Shown here piece by piece: positions 30,173-39,138 of a stretch of 64,000 nt of DNA (positions are counted from its first letter, which is position 1; every line of letters begins with the position of its first letter). The translations under genes were made by a program, and so were the position numbers. The notes beneath the pieces were generated by a model that searched no databases, was not told the DNA's origin, and saw only the letters and a list, made by a program, of their open reading frames with translations. The DNA comes from JBBDJG01 sp040880005 (GTDB taxonomy: Bacteria; Actinomycetota; Thermoleophilia; Solirubrobacterales; JBBDJG01): contig JBBDJG010000010.1 of NCBI GenBank assembly GCA_040880005.1, positions 88,312 to 152,311 of the forward strand, in the 5' to 3' direction.

Positions 30173-31450
30173 GTGACGAAGGTTCTCGTGATTGGCGCAG
30201 GCGGTCGCGAGCACGCGATCGTGCGCGCGCTCTCGCGCAGTCCGCAGACGCCGGAGCTGCTCTGTGCGCCCGGCAACGCCGGCATCGCGGACGACGCGCG
30301 CTGTTTCGACGTCGGAGCGGAGGACGTGGACGGGCTGGTGCGGCTGGCCGTCGAGGAGGGCGTGGACCTTGTCGTCGTCGGGCCCGAGGCGCCGCTCGTC
30401 GCCGGGATCGTGGACGCGCTCGCAGAACAGGAGATCGACGCCTTCGGCCCGAGCGCGCAGGCGGCGCGTATCGAAGGCAGCAAGGCGTTCGCGAAGGACC
30501 TGATGAAGGAGGCCGGCGTGCCAACCGCAAGCCACGCGGTGCTCACGTCCTACGAGCAGGCCGAGGCGCAGATGGATTGCGCCTCCTACCCGGCGGTGCT
30601 GAAGGCCGACGGCCTCGCCGCGGGCAAGGGCGTGATCATCTGCAAGGACCCGCGCGAGGCGCGCGCGGCTCTCGAGTCGTTCTTCGTCGAGCGCACATTC
30701 GGCGACGCCGCGGAACGCGTCGTGCTGGAGGAGTTCCTCGAGGGAGAGGAGCTGTCGCTGCTCGCGCTGTGCGACGGCCGTAACGTCGTGCCGATGACGC
30801 CGGCACAGGACTTCAAGCGCATCGGCGACGGCAACACCGGACCCAACACGGGCGGCATGGGCAGCTACTCGCCGGTGCCCGGCTTCGACGACGCGGCGGT
30901 CGCGGAGATCGTCGCGTCGGTGCATCAGCCGATCGTCGATCTGATGCGCCGCCGCGGCGCTCCCTATCACGGCGTGCTGTATGCAGGCCTGATGATCACC
31001 GCGGCGGGACCGAAGGTGCTGGAGTTCAACTGCCGCTTCGGCGATCCCGAGACGCAGGCCGTGCTGCCGCGCCTGCGGAGCGACCTGCTCGACGTGATCC
31101 GGGTTGGCGTAGCGCCGGGCGGGCTCGCGGGGACGCAGCTGGAGTGGTCGAGCGACTGGGCGGTGACGGTCGTGATGGCCTCGGCCGGCTATCCGGCCTC
31201 GTCGCGCAAGGGCGACGTGATCATCGGACTGGACGGGCTTGACGACGTGGAGCTGACACACGCCGGCACCGCGCGCCGCGACGATGAGATCGTCACCGCC
31301 GGCGGGCGTGTGCTGAACGTGACCGCCCTGGCGCCGACCGTCGTCGAAGCCCGTGAACGCGCCTACACCGCGGTCGAGCGGATCTCGTTCGAGGGCGTGC
31401 AGTACCGCCGTGACATCGCCGCGCGGGTGGCGGAGCGCGTGGCCAGCTAG
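30173..31450 (+). CDS. purD: Phosphoribosylamine-glycine ligase
   Basis: 425 residues. ATP-grasp enzyme of step 2 of purine synthesis. VLVIGAGGREHAIVRALSRS is the N domain; VLKADGLAAGKGVIIC and EFLEGEELSLLALCDG are ATP-grasp elements, and TGGMGSYSP and LEFNCRFGDPETQ close the active site. Start GTG. It is the first gene of a long purine run; the 40 bases before purE hold a ribosome site. Confidence 0.97.
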   Translation: MTKVLVIGAGGREHAIVRALSRSPQTPELLCAPGNAGIADDARCFDVGAEDVDGLVRLAVEEGVDLVVVGPEAPLVAGIVDALAEQEIDAFGPSAQAARIEGSKAFAKDLMKEAGVPTASHAVLTSYEQAEAQMDCASYPAVLKADGLAAGKGVIICKDPREARAALESFFVERTFGDAAERVVLEEFLEGEELSLLALCDGRNVVPMTPAQDFKRIGDGNTGPNTGGMGSYSPVPGFDDAAVAEIVASVHQPIVDLMRRRGAPYHGVLYAGLMITAAGPKVLEFNCRFGDPETQAVLPRLRSDLLDVIRVGVAPGGLAGTQLEWSSDWAVTVVMASAGYPASSRKGDVIIGLDGLDDVELTHAGTARRDDEIVTAGGRVLNVTALAPTVVEARERAYTAVERISFEGVQYRRDIAARVAERVAS

Positions 31451-31490
31451 TCTGTCAGTGACCTGTAAGTGAACCGTCGAGGAGGTTTGC

Positions 31491-31997
31491 TTGGAGACAC
31501 TCGAGCCTGAGGCCACCACCAAGGCTGCGAGCGAACCCGAGGAGCTGGAGCCGATGCCCGAGGTCGAGCAGGCCTTCGAGGAGATCGAAGTCGATGCTCC
31601 ACGGGTCGGAATAGTGATGGGCTCGGCGAGCGACAAACCGCATATGCAGCCCGCCGGAGAGGAGTTGAGCGAACGCGGAATCCAGTTCGAGGTCCGCGTC
31701 ATATCGGCGCACCGCGACCCGGACAAGGTCGCCGACTACGCGCGCAATGCGCACATGCGCGGGCTGCGCGTGATCATCGCCGGCGCGGGGATGTCGGCCG
31801 CGCTTCCGGGGGTTGTCGCCGCCCACACCGACCTGCCCGTGATAGGAGTGCCGATCAAGGCCCGCAACAGCGTCGGCGACGGTCTGGACGCGCTGCTGTC
31901 GACCGTGCAGATGCCGCCCGGCGTTCCGGTCGCGGCGGTCGCGATCAACGGCGCCCGCAACGCGGCGATCCTCGCCGCGCGGATCATGGGCTGTTAG
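31491..31997 (+). CDS. purE: N5-carboxyaminoimidazole ribonucleotide mutase
   Basis: 168 residues. The PurE core starts RVGIVMGSASDKPHM (about 38-52), followed by VISAHRDPDKVADYA and VIIAGAGMSAALPGVVAAHT. The first 37 residues are an acidic extension (EPEATTKAASEPEELEP) absent from most PurE. The usual Trp after GSxSD is Lys here. A class I enzyme would need PurK, which is not in this window. The start is TTG 31491 behind GAGGAGG; ATG 31554 is a shorter alternative. Confidence 0.9.
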   Translation: METLEPEATTKAASEPEELEPMPEVEQAFEEIEVDAPRVGIVMGSASDKPHMQPAGEELSERGIQFEVRVISAHRDPDKVADYARNAHMRGLRVIIAGAGMSAALPGVVAAHTDLPVIGVPIKARNSVGDGLDALLSTVQMPPGVPVAAVAINGARNAAILAARIMGC

Positions 31998-32001
31998 CTG
32001 C

Positions 32002-33306
32002 ATGATCGCCCGCTACGCCCGACCTGAGATGGCGGAGATCTGGTCGGATCAGCACAAGCTCGAATGCTGGCTCAAGGTCGAGCTGACGGCCTGCGAGGTG
32101 CTCAGCGAGCACGGGGTGATACCCGCGGAAGACTGGGCGCAAATTTCCTCACGCGCGTCGTTCGACGCCGAAGCAGTTGCCGAGCGCGAGCAGGTGACCA
32201 ACCACGACGTGGCGGCGTTCGTCGATGTCGTCGCCGAGTCGGTCGGCGAGGCAGGCCGCTGGATCCACTACGGGCTCACGTCGTCGGACGTGCTCGACAC
32301 CGGGCTTGCGCTTCAGCTCAAGCAGGCCGGTCGCGTGATCGACAACGGCGCGACCGAGCTGATCCGAGTTCTCTCCGAGCGAGCAAACGAGTTCCGTGAC
32401 ACTCCGTGTGTCGGGCGCACGCACGGCGTGCACGCCGAGCCAACCACCTTCGGCCTCAAGCTGGCCGGTTTCACGTTCGAGGCGCACCGCTCGCGATCCC
32501 GGCTGGCGCGCGCGTTCGCGCAGGCCGAGGTCGGCAAGCTCTCGGGCGCGGTCGGCACCTACTCTGCGCTCGAGCCCGCGATCGAACGGCACGTGCTGGA
32601 GCGACTCGGCCTCAACGGCGAGCCGATCGCGACGCAGGTCGTGCCGCGCGATCGCCACGCCGAGCTGTGCTCGGCGATCGCGCTTGCAGGCTCCTCACTG
32701 GAACGACTCGCGACGGAGGTCCGCCACCTCCAGCGCGTCGAGGTGCGCGAGGCCGAGGAGCCGTTCGCGTCGGGCCAGAAGGGCTCGAGCGCGATGCCGC
32801 ACAAGCGCAACCCGATCCTCAGCGAGCGCATCACGGGACTGGCGCGCGTGCTGCGCGGCAACGCCCAGGTCGCGCTGGAGAACGTCGCCCTCTGGCACGA
32901 GCGCGACATCTCGCACTCCTCCGCGGAGCGCGTGATCCTCCCCGACTCGACGACGCTGCTCGACTACATGCAGTCGCTCGCGATCGAGGTGATCGGCGGA
33001 TTGACCGTCTATCCGGAGCGGATGAAGGAGAACCTCGAGCTGACCCACGGCGCGCTGTTCAGCCAGGCCGTCCTGACCGCGCTGGTCGATGCCGGCATGA
33101 CACGCGACGACGCCTACCGAATCGTCCAGCGAAACGCCCAGCTCGCCTTCGACGAGCGCCGCCACCTGCTCGAGCTGCTGCGCGAGGAGGCCGAGGTGAT
33201 CGAGCTGCTCGACGACAAGGAGCTGGAGGAGCTGTTCGACTATGCCCTGTTCACCAAGCACCTGCCGATCCTGTTCGAGCGGCTCGAAGGGCTCCAAACC
33301 AACTAA
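32002..33306 (+). CDS. purB: Adenylosuccinate lyase
   Basis: 434 residues. It catalyses fumarate release at two steps of purine synthesis. Seen: VGRTHGVHAEPTTFGLKLAG (catalytic His region), and the signature loop GSSAMPHKRNPILSERITG with the catalytic Ser. MIARYARPEMAEIWSDQHK is the usual N-terminus of the bacterial short type. The gene starts four bases after purE. C-terminal region is complete. Confidence 0.97.
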   Translation: MIARYARPEMAEIWSDQHKLECWLKVELTACEVLSEHGVIPAEDWAQISSRASFDAEAVAEREQVTNHDVAAFVDVVAESVGEAGRWIHYGLTSSDVLDTGLALQLKQAGRVIDNGATELIRVLSERANEFRDTPCVGRTHGVHAEPTTFGLKLAGFTFEAHRSRSRLARAFAQAEVGKLSGAVGTYSALEPAIERHVLERLGLNGEPIATQVVPRDRHAELCSAIALAGSSLERLATEVRHLQRVEVREAEEPFASGQKGSSAMPHKRNPILSERITGLARVLRGNAQVALENVALWHERDISHSSAERVILPDSTTLLDYMQSLAIEVIGGLTVYPERMKENLELTHGALFSQAVLTALVDAGMTRDDAYRIVQRNAQLAFDERRHLLELLREEAEVIELLDDKELEELFDYALFTKHLPILFERLEGLQTN

Positions 33307-33351
33307 TCGTCCCGAGCGCATTCGCGGTGGGGCGCTGTTAGCATCGCAAGC

Positions 33352-34221
33352 GTGACCCAGACCGCCATCGACATCAGCAAACTCCGGCTTCACAGCCGCG
33401 GCAAGGTGCGCGAGATGTACGACCTTGGCGGTGATCGCCTGCTGATGGTCGCGTCGGACCGCATCTCCGCCTACGACGTGGTGCTGCCGAGCGAGATACC
33501 CGACAAGGGCAAGGTGCTGACCGCCCTGTCGGTCTTCTGGTTCGGAAAGACCGAGAAGATCGTGTCCAACCACATGATCTCCGCCGACGTCCCGGAGGAG
33601 GTAGCGGGCCGCGGGCTGATCGTCGAGAAGCTCGAGATCTTCCCGGTCGAGTGTGTAGTGAGAGGCTTTCTGTCGGGCTCCGGCTGGCGCGAGTACCGCG
33701 ATACGGGCGAGGTCTGCGGAATCCCCCTGCCGCAGGGACTGCGCGAGTCCGATCGCCTTCCCGAACCGATCTTCACGCCGGCCACCAAGGCCGAGATCGG
33801 CGACCACGACCAGAACATCGGCTTCGACCAGGCCTCCGAGCTGATCGGCGACCGCGAAACGGCCGAGGAGCTGAAGCGCCTCTCGCTCGCCCTCTACCAG
33901 GCCGCGAGCGTGCACGCCGAGAGCGGCGGCATCATCCTCGCCGACACCAAGTTCGAGTTCGGTCGCGACGCACGCGGGCACATCGTCTTGGCCGACGAGG
34001 TGTTGACGTCCGACTCGTCGCGCTTCTGGCCGCTGGACAGCTACGAGCCCGGCGGTCCGCAACCGTCGTTCGACAAGCAGTACGTTCGTGATTGGCTCGA
34101 CTCGAGCGGCTGGGACCACAGCCCGCCCGGCCCCGAGCTGCCCGCGGAAGTGGTCGCCAACACCCGCGCCAAGTACGTCGAGGCCTACAAGCGCATCACC
34201 GGCGAGCCGTTCACCGGATGA
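33352..34221 (+). CDS. purC: Phosphoribosylaminoimidazole-succinocarboxamide synthase
   Basis: 289 residues. SRGKVREMYDLGGDRLLMVA is the N-terminal nucleotide loop, followed by ASDRISAYDVVLPSEIPDKG and VVRGFLSGSGWREYRDTGEV; LADTKFEFGRDARGHIVLAD binds metal and product. It joins CAIR to aspartate. Start GTG. The stop overlaps purS by ATGA. Confidence 0.97.
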   Translation: MTQTAIDISKLRLHSRGKVREMYDLGGDRLLMVASDRISAYDVVLPSEIPDKGKVLTALSVFWFGKTEKIVSNHMISADVPEEVAGRGLIVEKLEIFPVECVVRGFLSGSGWREYRDTGEVCGIPLPQGLRESDRLPEPIFTPATKAEIGDHDQNIGFDQASELIGDRETAEELKRLSLALYQAASVHAESGGIILADTKFEFGRDARGHIVLADEVLTSDSSRFWPLDSYEPGGPQPSFDKQYVRDWLDSSGWDHSPPGPELPAEVVANTRAKYVEAYKRITGEPFTG

Positions 34222-34460
34222 AGATAAGGATCCTCGTCCGTCCGAAAGAGGGGATCCTCGATCCACAGGGGCAGGCGGTAGAGCGGGCGCTGCCGGCGCT
34301 CGGCTTCGACGATGTGTCGAACGTCCACGTCGGCCGGCTGATCGAGCTGGAGGTCGCCGACGGCGACGCGGCGGCTGCACAGGTACGAGTCGCCGAGATG
34401 TGCGAGCAGCTGCTCGCCAATCCACTGATCGAGAGCTACGAGGTCGAGGTACTGAAGTGA
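34218..34460 (+). CDS. purS: FGAM synthase subunit PurS
   Basis: 80 residues. Small PurS fold starting KIRILVRPKEGILDPQGQAV and ending VAEMCEQLLANPLIESYEVE. It bridges PurL and PurQ in the three-part FGAM synthase of Gram-positives. It overlaps purC by four bases and, if purQ starts at 34457, overlaps purQ by GTGA. Confidence 0.95.
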   Translation: MKIRILVRPKEGILDPQGQAVERALPALGFDDVSNVHVGRLIELEVADGDAAAAQVRVAEMCEQLLANPLIESYEVEVLK

Positions 34461-35203
34461 CGGAAAAACGTGGGGGCTATACGCCCCCCTCGACCCCCCC
34501 TCATGCTGGAGCGTCGTCCTACGGACGCCGCAAGAACACTGTGGGGGTCGTGGTCTTCCCTGGTTCCTGTGACGAGGCCGACGCTCTCAATGCGGTGCGG
34601 CGCGCGCAGGGACTGGAGGGCCGCACGCTGTGGCACGGCGACCACGACCTGAGCGGGATCGACGCCGTGGTCGTCCCCGGCGGGTTCTCTTACGGCGACT
34701 ACCTACGCGCGGGTGCAATCGCGCGCTTCTCGCCGATGATGGAAGCGGTCGGCGCGTTCGCTGCCGAGGGCGGTCCGGTGCTGGGAATCTGCAACGGCTT
34801 TCAGGTGCTGTGCGAAGCGCGGCTGCTGCCGGGGGCGCTGCTGGCCAACACCTCGCTGCGCTTCGTCTGTCGCCAGGTGGATCTCGTCGTCGAGAACACG
34901 GACACCCCTTTCACGCGGAGCTGCACCGACGGCGAAACGCTCTCGATCCCGGTCAAGCACACGACCGGTCGCTACTTCGCTCCCGATGCGCTGCTCGACG
35001 AGCTGGAGTCGCGCGACCAGGTCGTGCTGCGCTACGCCTCCGGCCACAACCCCAACGGCTCGCTGCGCGACATCGCGGGCGTGTGCAACGAGGCCGGCAA
35101 CGTGTTCGGCCTGATGCCGCACCCCGAACACGCAATCGATTCGCTGACCGGCTCCGCGGACGGGATGAAGCTGTTCGAGTCCCTGGCATGGGTGGCGGCA
35201 TGA
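34457..35203 (+). CDS. purQ: FGAM synthase glutaminase subunit PurQ
   Basis: 248 residues from GTG 34457. The class I glutaminase core begins VGVVVFPGSCDEADALNAVR at about residue 29; the nucleophile Cys is in GPVLGICNGFQVLCEA, and the His/Glu pair in LMPHPEHAID. The first 28 residues are encoded by repeat copy C read in frame (RGGYTPPSTPPHAGASSYGR) and have no counterpart in PurQ. GAGG lies upstream of GTG 34457; GTG 34541 would give a standard-length protein but has no ribosome site. It supplies ammonia to PurL. Confidence 0.93.
   Translation: MTEKRGGYTPPSTPPHAGASSYGRRKNTVGVVVFPGSCDEADALNAVRRAQGLEGRTLWHGDHDLSGIDAVVVPGGFSYGDYLRAGAIARFSPMMEAVGAFAAEGGPVLGICNGFQVLCEARLLPGALLANTSLRFVCRQVDLVVENTDTPFTRSCTDGETLSIPVKHTTGRYFAPDALLDELESRDQVVLRYASGHNPNGSLRDIAGVCNEAGNVFGLMPHPEHAIDSLTGSADGMKLFESLAWVAA
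34471..34531 (+). repeat. Intercistronic palindromic repeat, copy C
   Basis: Hairpin arms GGGGGC (34472-34477) and GCCCCC (34483-34488), then a C-run, CATGCTGGAGCGTCGTCC and TACGGACGCCGC. Note the change to CGTCC..GGACG against CGCC..GGCG in other copies. It lies between purS and purQ and is open in the purQ frame. Confidence 0.85.
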
Positions 35204-37573
35204 GTCGTCCCGCCACGGACCCCGAGTCGGCCTTGGCCGACTCGGNNNNNNNNNNGGGGCCTCCTAGACCGAGCGCTTGCGCTCGGTCTAGATGAGGACG
35301 AGTTCGAGCGCATCGGCGAGTTGCTCGGCCGCGAGCCGAACGCACTCGAGCTGGCGGTGTTTTCGCTGCTGTGGTCCGAACACTGCGCCTATAAGCATTC
35401 GAAGAAATTGCTGAGCACGTTGCCGACGGAGGGCGAGCGCGTGCTGCTCGGCCCGGGCGAGAACGCGGGCGCGGTCGATGTCGGCGACGGCCTCGCAGTC
35501 GCGTTCAAAGTCGAGAGCCACAACCACCCCTCGGCGGTCGAGCCCTTCCAGGGCGCCGCGACCGGCGTCGGCGGCATTCTGCGCGACGTGTTCGCGCTCG
35601 GCGCGCGACCGATAGCGGTGCTCGACTCGCTGCGCTTCGGCGAGCTAGAAAAGAACGACGAAAGCCCGAGGACGCGCTATCTGCTCGAGCACGTGGTCGG
35701 CGGGATCGCCGCCTACGGCAACTCGGTCGGCGTGCCCACGGTCGGGGGCGAGATCTACTTCGAAGCGCCCTACGAGCAGAACTGCCTCGTCAACGCGATG
35801 TGCGTCGGGATCGCCCCCGCCGATCGCATGCTTCGCTCCGCCGCCGGCGGGCCGGGAAACCTGATCGTGTTGATGGGTGCGCGCACCGGCCGCGACGGCA
35901 TCGGCGGGGCGAGCGTGCTGGCGTCGGCCGAGCTGGACGAGGCCGACCAGGCAAAGCGGCCGAGCGTGCAGATTGGCGACCCGCTCGAAGAGAGCAAGTT
36001 GATCGAGTGCTGCATGGAGCTGGTCGAGGCGGACGTGCTGGTCGCACTGCAGGATCTGGGCGCAGCCGGGCTGTCGTCGAGCACGGCGGAGATGGCCTCC
36101 AAGGGCGAGGTCGGGCTCGATCTCGACGTTGGGAAGGTGCCGCTGCGCGAGGCCGACATGGAGCCGTTCGAGGTCATGATCTCCGAGTCGCAGGAGCGGA
36201 TGTTGGCCGTCGTCGAGCCGCGCCAGCTCGACCGCGTGCTTGCCGTGTGCGGGAAGTGGGAGGTCAACGCGACCGCAATCGGCGAAGTCACCGGCACGCC
36301 CAACCTGCGCGTGTTCGCCGACGACGAACTGGTCGGCGAGATGCCCGTCACCGCACTCGTCGACGAGTGCCCGCTGTACGACCTCGAGCCCGAGGAGCCG
36401 GAGGATCCTCTTGGTCCCTACCGCGCCCGAATAGCTGGGCCCTCGGCAAAGAGCTCGACGGGCGATAGCCCGAAGAGCCAGTCTTTCTCAGCAGAGAGCC
36501 ATCTCCACGAAGGCGGAGATGGCCAGTTGTCCTCGCTGCTCGCTCTGCTCGGCTCGCCGAACATCGCCTCACGGCGCTGGGCCTTCGAGCAGTACGACTG
36601 CGTCGTCGGCTCGCGCACCGTGCGCCGGCCCGAGCAGGCCGACGCCGCGGTGTTGAAACTTGCGTACGAGGGTCGCGAGACCGGTCGCGCCATCGCTGTC
36701 TCGATCGACGGCAACGGCCGCCGTGTCGCCTGCGATCCCTACATCGGCGCCGCGGAAGCGGTGATCGAGTGCGCCGCCAACCTCGCCTGCGCGGGAGCAC
36801 GGCCGCTCGGCCTGACCAACTGTCTCAACTTCGGCAACCCCGAGAAGCCGCACATCGCCTGGCAGCTCGAGCGCGCGGTGTCCGGCATCGGCGGTGCGTG
36901 CCGCGCACTGGAGGTCCCGGTCGTCGGCGGCAACGTCTCTCTATACAACGAGGGCAACGAGGGTCCGATCTATCCGACGCCGGTCGTCGGCATGGTCGGC
37001 GAACTGGCACGCGACGACCGCTCCGGGTGCAGCGCGTTCCGCGCGGCGCAGCCCGGCGACGAACCGGACATGATCGCGCTGATCGGGCCGTTCGCGCCGT
37101 CGCTGCGCGGCTCGGAGCTGGCGAAGCTGCGTGGCCGCCTGGAACCAGGACTCGAGCCGTTCGACCTCGCGGCCGCACGCGCCGCGATCGAGCTGGTGCG
37201 CAACGCTGTCGCGGACGGGCGGGTGTCGAGCGCGCACGACATATCCGAGGGCGGCATCGCCTGCTGCCTCGCCGAGTGCGCGATCTGGGGCCGGGTCGGC
37301 GCGAGCGTCGATCTCGAACCGCTCCTGCGACGTGCCGGCATCGACGACGTGGCCGCTGTGCTGTTCGGCGAGGGGCCTGCAGGATTCGTCGTCAGCGGCC
37401 CGCGCGAGGTGCTGCTGGAGCTGAGCACGCAGGCCGGGCCGAGCGCATTCCTCGCACTCGGCGCCGTGGGCGGCGATTCGATCCGCATTTCCGCCGGCGC
37501 TGCTACGATCGACGTGTCGGTCGAGGACGCACGAGGCGCCTTCGATACGGCTTTCTCAGCGAGGCTCTCTTGA
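35200..37573 (+). CDS. purL: FGAM synthase subunit PurL (gap near the 5' end)
   Basis: About 780 residues, allowing for 10 N at 35246-35255. ATG 35200 overlaps the purQ stop (ATGA). After the gap the frame is LDRALALGLDEDEFERIGEL, then ELAVFSLLWSEHCAYKHSKK, the usual PurL entry. VESHNHPSAVEPFQGAATGV and GGILRDVFALGARP are ATP-site motifs; the second half has SPNIASRRWAFEQYD and VVGGNVSLYNE. A linker of about 30 residues (about 405-435) is longer than usual and contains a palindrome. The apparent frame change across the gap reflects its placeholder length. Confidence 0.93.
35222..35245. repeat. Perfect palindrome at the purL start, left of the gap
   Basis: CCGAGTCGGCC and GGCCGACTCGG, 11-base arms with loop TT, read in frame as part of the PurL N-terminus (DPESALADS). 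The N gap starts at the next base. Confidence 0.85.
35246..35255. other. Assembly gap (10 N) inside purL
   Basis: Placeholder gap flanked on both sides by strong palindromes (35222-35245 and 35264-35291), which probably caused the assembly break. Confidence 0.9.
35264..35291. repeat. Perfect palindrome at the purL start, right of the gap
   Basis: CTAGACCGAGCGC and GCGCTCGGTCTAG, 13-base arms with loop TT. It encodes LDRALALGLD in PurL. Confidence 0.85.
36498..36523. repeat. Palindrome in the extended PurL linker
   Basis: GCCATCTCC (36498-36506) and GGAGATGGC (36515-36523) around an 8-base loop, inside a coding insertion between the two PurL halves (about 36425-36530). A smaller GGGC-GATA-GCCC hairpin lies upstream in the same insertion. 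Confidence 0.65.
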
Positions 37574-39054
37574 ACAACGGGACAGAGCACCGTGGCAACG
37601 GCGCGCCCGGGCGCGTTGGACCCCCCGAACCCGTGCTCGGCGAGCGGGAAGGCCCGCGCGACGAGTGCGGCGTATTCGGTGTCTGGAGCCCGGAGCAGGA
37701 CGTCGCGCGGCTCGCTTACTTCGCGCTCTACGCGCTCCAGCACCGCGGCCAGGAGTCGGCCGGGATCGCCACAGCCGACAGCGGCCACATCACGACGCTG
37801 CGCGACCTCGGGCTCGTGTCACAGGTGTTCGACGAGCGCAGCCTGCAGGCGCTGACCGGCGACGGCGCGATCGGGCACGTGCGCTACTCGACCACCGGCG
37901 GAACCGGCTGGGAGAACTCGCAGCCGGTCTATCGCGACGATCGCCACGCGGTTGCGCTCGCCCACAACGGCAACCTGATCAACGCCGTCGAGCTTTACAA
38001 CGAGCTGACAGCCACCGGCGTGCGCTTTCGATCGACGTCGGACTCGGAAATCATCGCCGCGCTGTGCGCATCACACCCCGCCGACAGCGTGGAGGACGCC
38101 GTCACCGCGATCATGCCCCGGCTGCGCGGCGCCTACTCGACCGTGATCCTCACCGAGGGCTCGATAGTCGCCTTCCGTGACCCGGCCGGCGTGCGTCCCC
38201 TGTGCCTCGGCGAGTTGAACGAGCGTTACGTGGTCGCGTCGGAGAGCTGCGCGCTCGACATCATCGGTGCGCAATTACTGCGCGAGGTGCAGCCCGGTGA
38301 GCTGATTTCGATCTCCGAGCGCGGTATCGAGACGCGCCAGGTCGTCACCTCCGAGCGCCAGGCGTTGTGCGTGTTCGAGCACATCTACTTCTCGCGACCC
38401 GACACGCAACTGGAGGGCCGCACACTGCAGTCAGTGCGCGGGCGCATGGGTGAGATCCTCGCGCGCGAGGCTCCGGTCGAAGCGGACCTGGTGGTCGCGG
38501 TCCCCGACTCGGGCAACGCGGCCGCCAAGGGATTCGCGCGCGGGTCGGGCATCGCGCAAGACGACGGCCTGATCAAGAACCGCTACGTGGCGCGCACGTT
38601 CATCCAGCCCGGCCAGGAGCTGCGTCGCCACGGCCTGAGGATGAAGTTCAACCCGCTGCCCGAGGTCGTCGCCGGCAAGCGGCTGGTCGTGGTCGATGAC
38701 TCGATCGTGCGCGGCAACACGATGCGCCAGATCGTCGGCATGCTGCGCGAGGCGGGCGCAACCGAGGTCCACCTGCGCATGTCATCGCCCCCGATCCGCC
38801 ACCCATGCCACTACGGGATCGACATGCCGACCGCGGAAGAGATGGCTGCTCACGACAAGACCGTCGAGCAGATATCAACCGACCTCAACGCCGACTCGCT
38901 CGCCTACCTGTCGCTCGAAGGCGTTTACGAAGCGGTCGGGTCGAGCCGCGACACGCACTGCGACGCATGCTTCACGGGCCAGTATCCACTCGAGGGAACC
39001 GAGAGCGCCAACGGCAAGCACGCTCTCGAAGATCTGGCCGTGGTGCGATCGTGA
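37570..39054 (+). CDS. purF: Amidophosphoribosyltransferase
   Basis: 494 residues from TTG 37570, which overlaps the purL stop (TTGA). The propeptide ends at DEC, and the catalytic Cys begins CGVFGVWSPEQDVARLAYFA. HVRYSTTGG and AHNGNLINA form the glutaminase site. The PRPP-binding loop is LVVVDDSIVRGNTMRQIVG. Fe-S ligand cysteines are present near CHYGID and CDACF. It makes phosphoribosylamine, the committed step. GTG 37633 is an alternative, shorter start. Confidence 0.96.
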   Translation: MNNGTEHRGNGAPGRVGPPEPVLGEREGPRDECGVFGVWSPEQDVARLAYFALYALQHRGQESAGIATADSGHITTLRDLGLVSQVFDERSLQALTGDGAIGHVRYSTTGGTGWENSQPVYRDDRHAVALAHNGNLINAVELYNELTATGVRFRSTSDSEIIAALCASHPADSVEDAVTAIMPRLRGAYSTVILTEGSIVAFRDPAGVRPLCLGELNERYVVASESCALDIIGAQLLREVQPGELISISERGIETRQVVTSERQALCVFEHIYFSRPDTQLEGRTLQSVRGRMGEILAREAPVEADLVVAVPDSGNAAAKGFARGSGIAQDDGLIKNRYVARTFIQPGQELRRHGLRMKFNPLPEVVAGKRLVVVDDSIVRGNTMRQIVGMLREAGATEVHLRMSSPPIRHPCHYGIDMPTAEEMAAHDKTVEQISTDLNADSLAYLSLEGVYEAVGSSRDTHCDACFTGQYPLEGTESANGKHALEDLAVVRS

Positions 39055-39078
39055 AGCGGAACGGCACACCCGAGTATC

Positions 39079-39138
39079 GGGGGGCTCACCGCCCCCTCGA
39101 CCCCCGGCATGTCAGAGCGTCCGCCTAACGGCGGCCGC
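39079..39138 (+). repeat. Intercistronic palindromic repeat, copy D
   Basis: Arms GGGGGC (39080-39085) and GCCCCC (39091-39096), then CTCGACCCCCGGCATG, TCAGAGCGTCCGCC and TAACGGCGGCCGC. It lies between purF and purN; the ATG inside its CATG segment is the only good purN start. Confidence 0.8.

Noticed and set aside
36769..37569. Upstream extension of the purF frame
   Set aside because: Runs inside purL in another frame; TTG 37570 overlapping the purL stop is the natural start.
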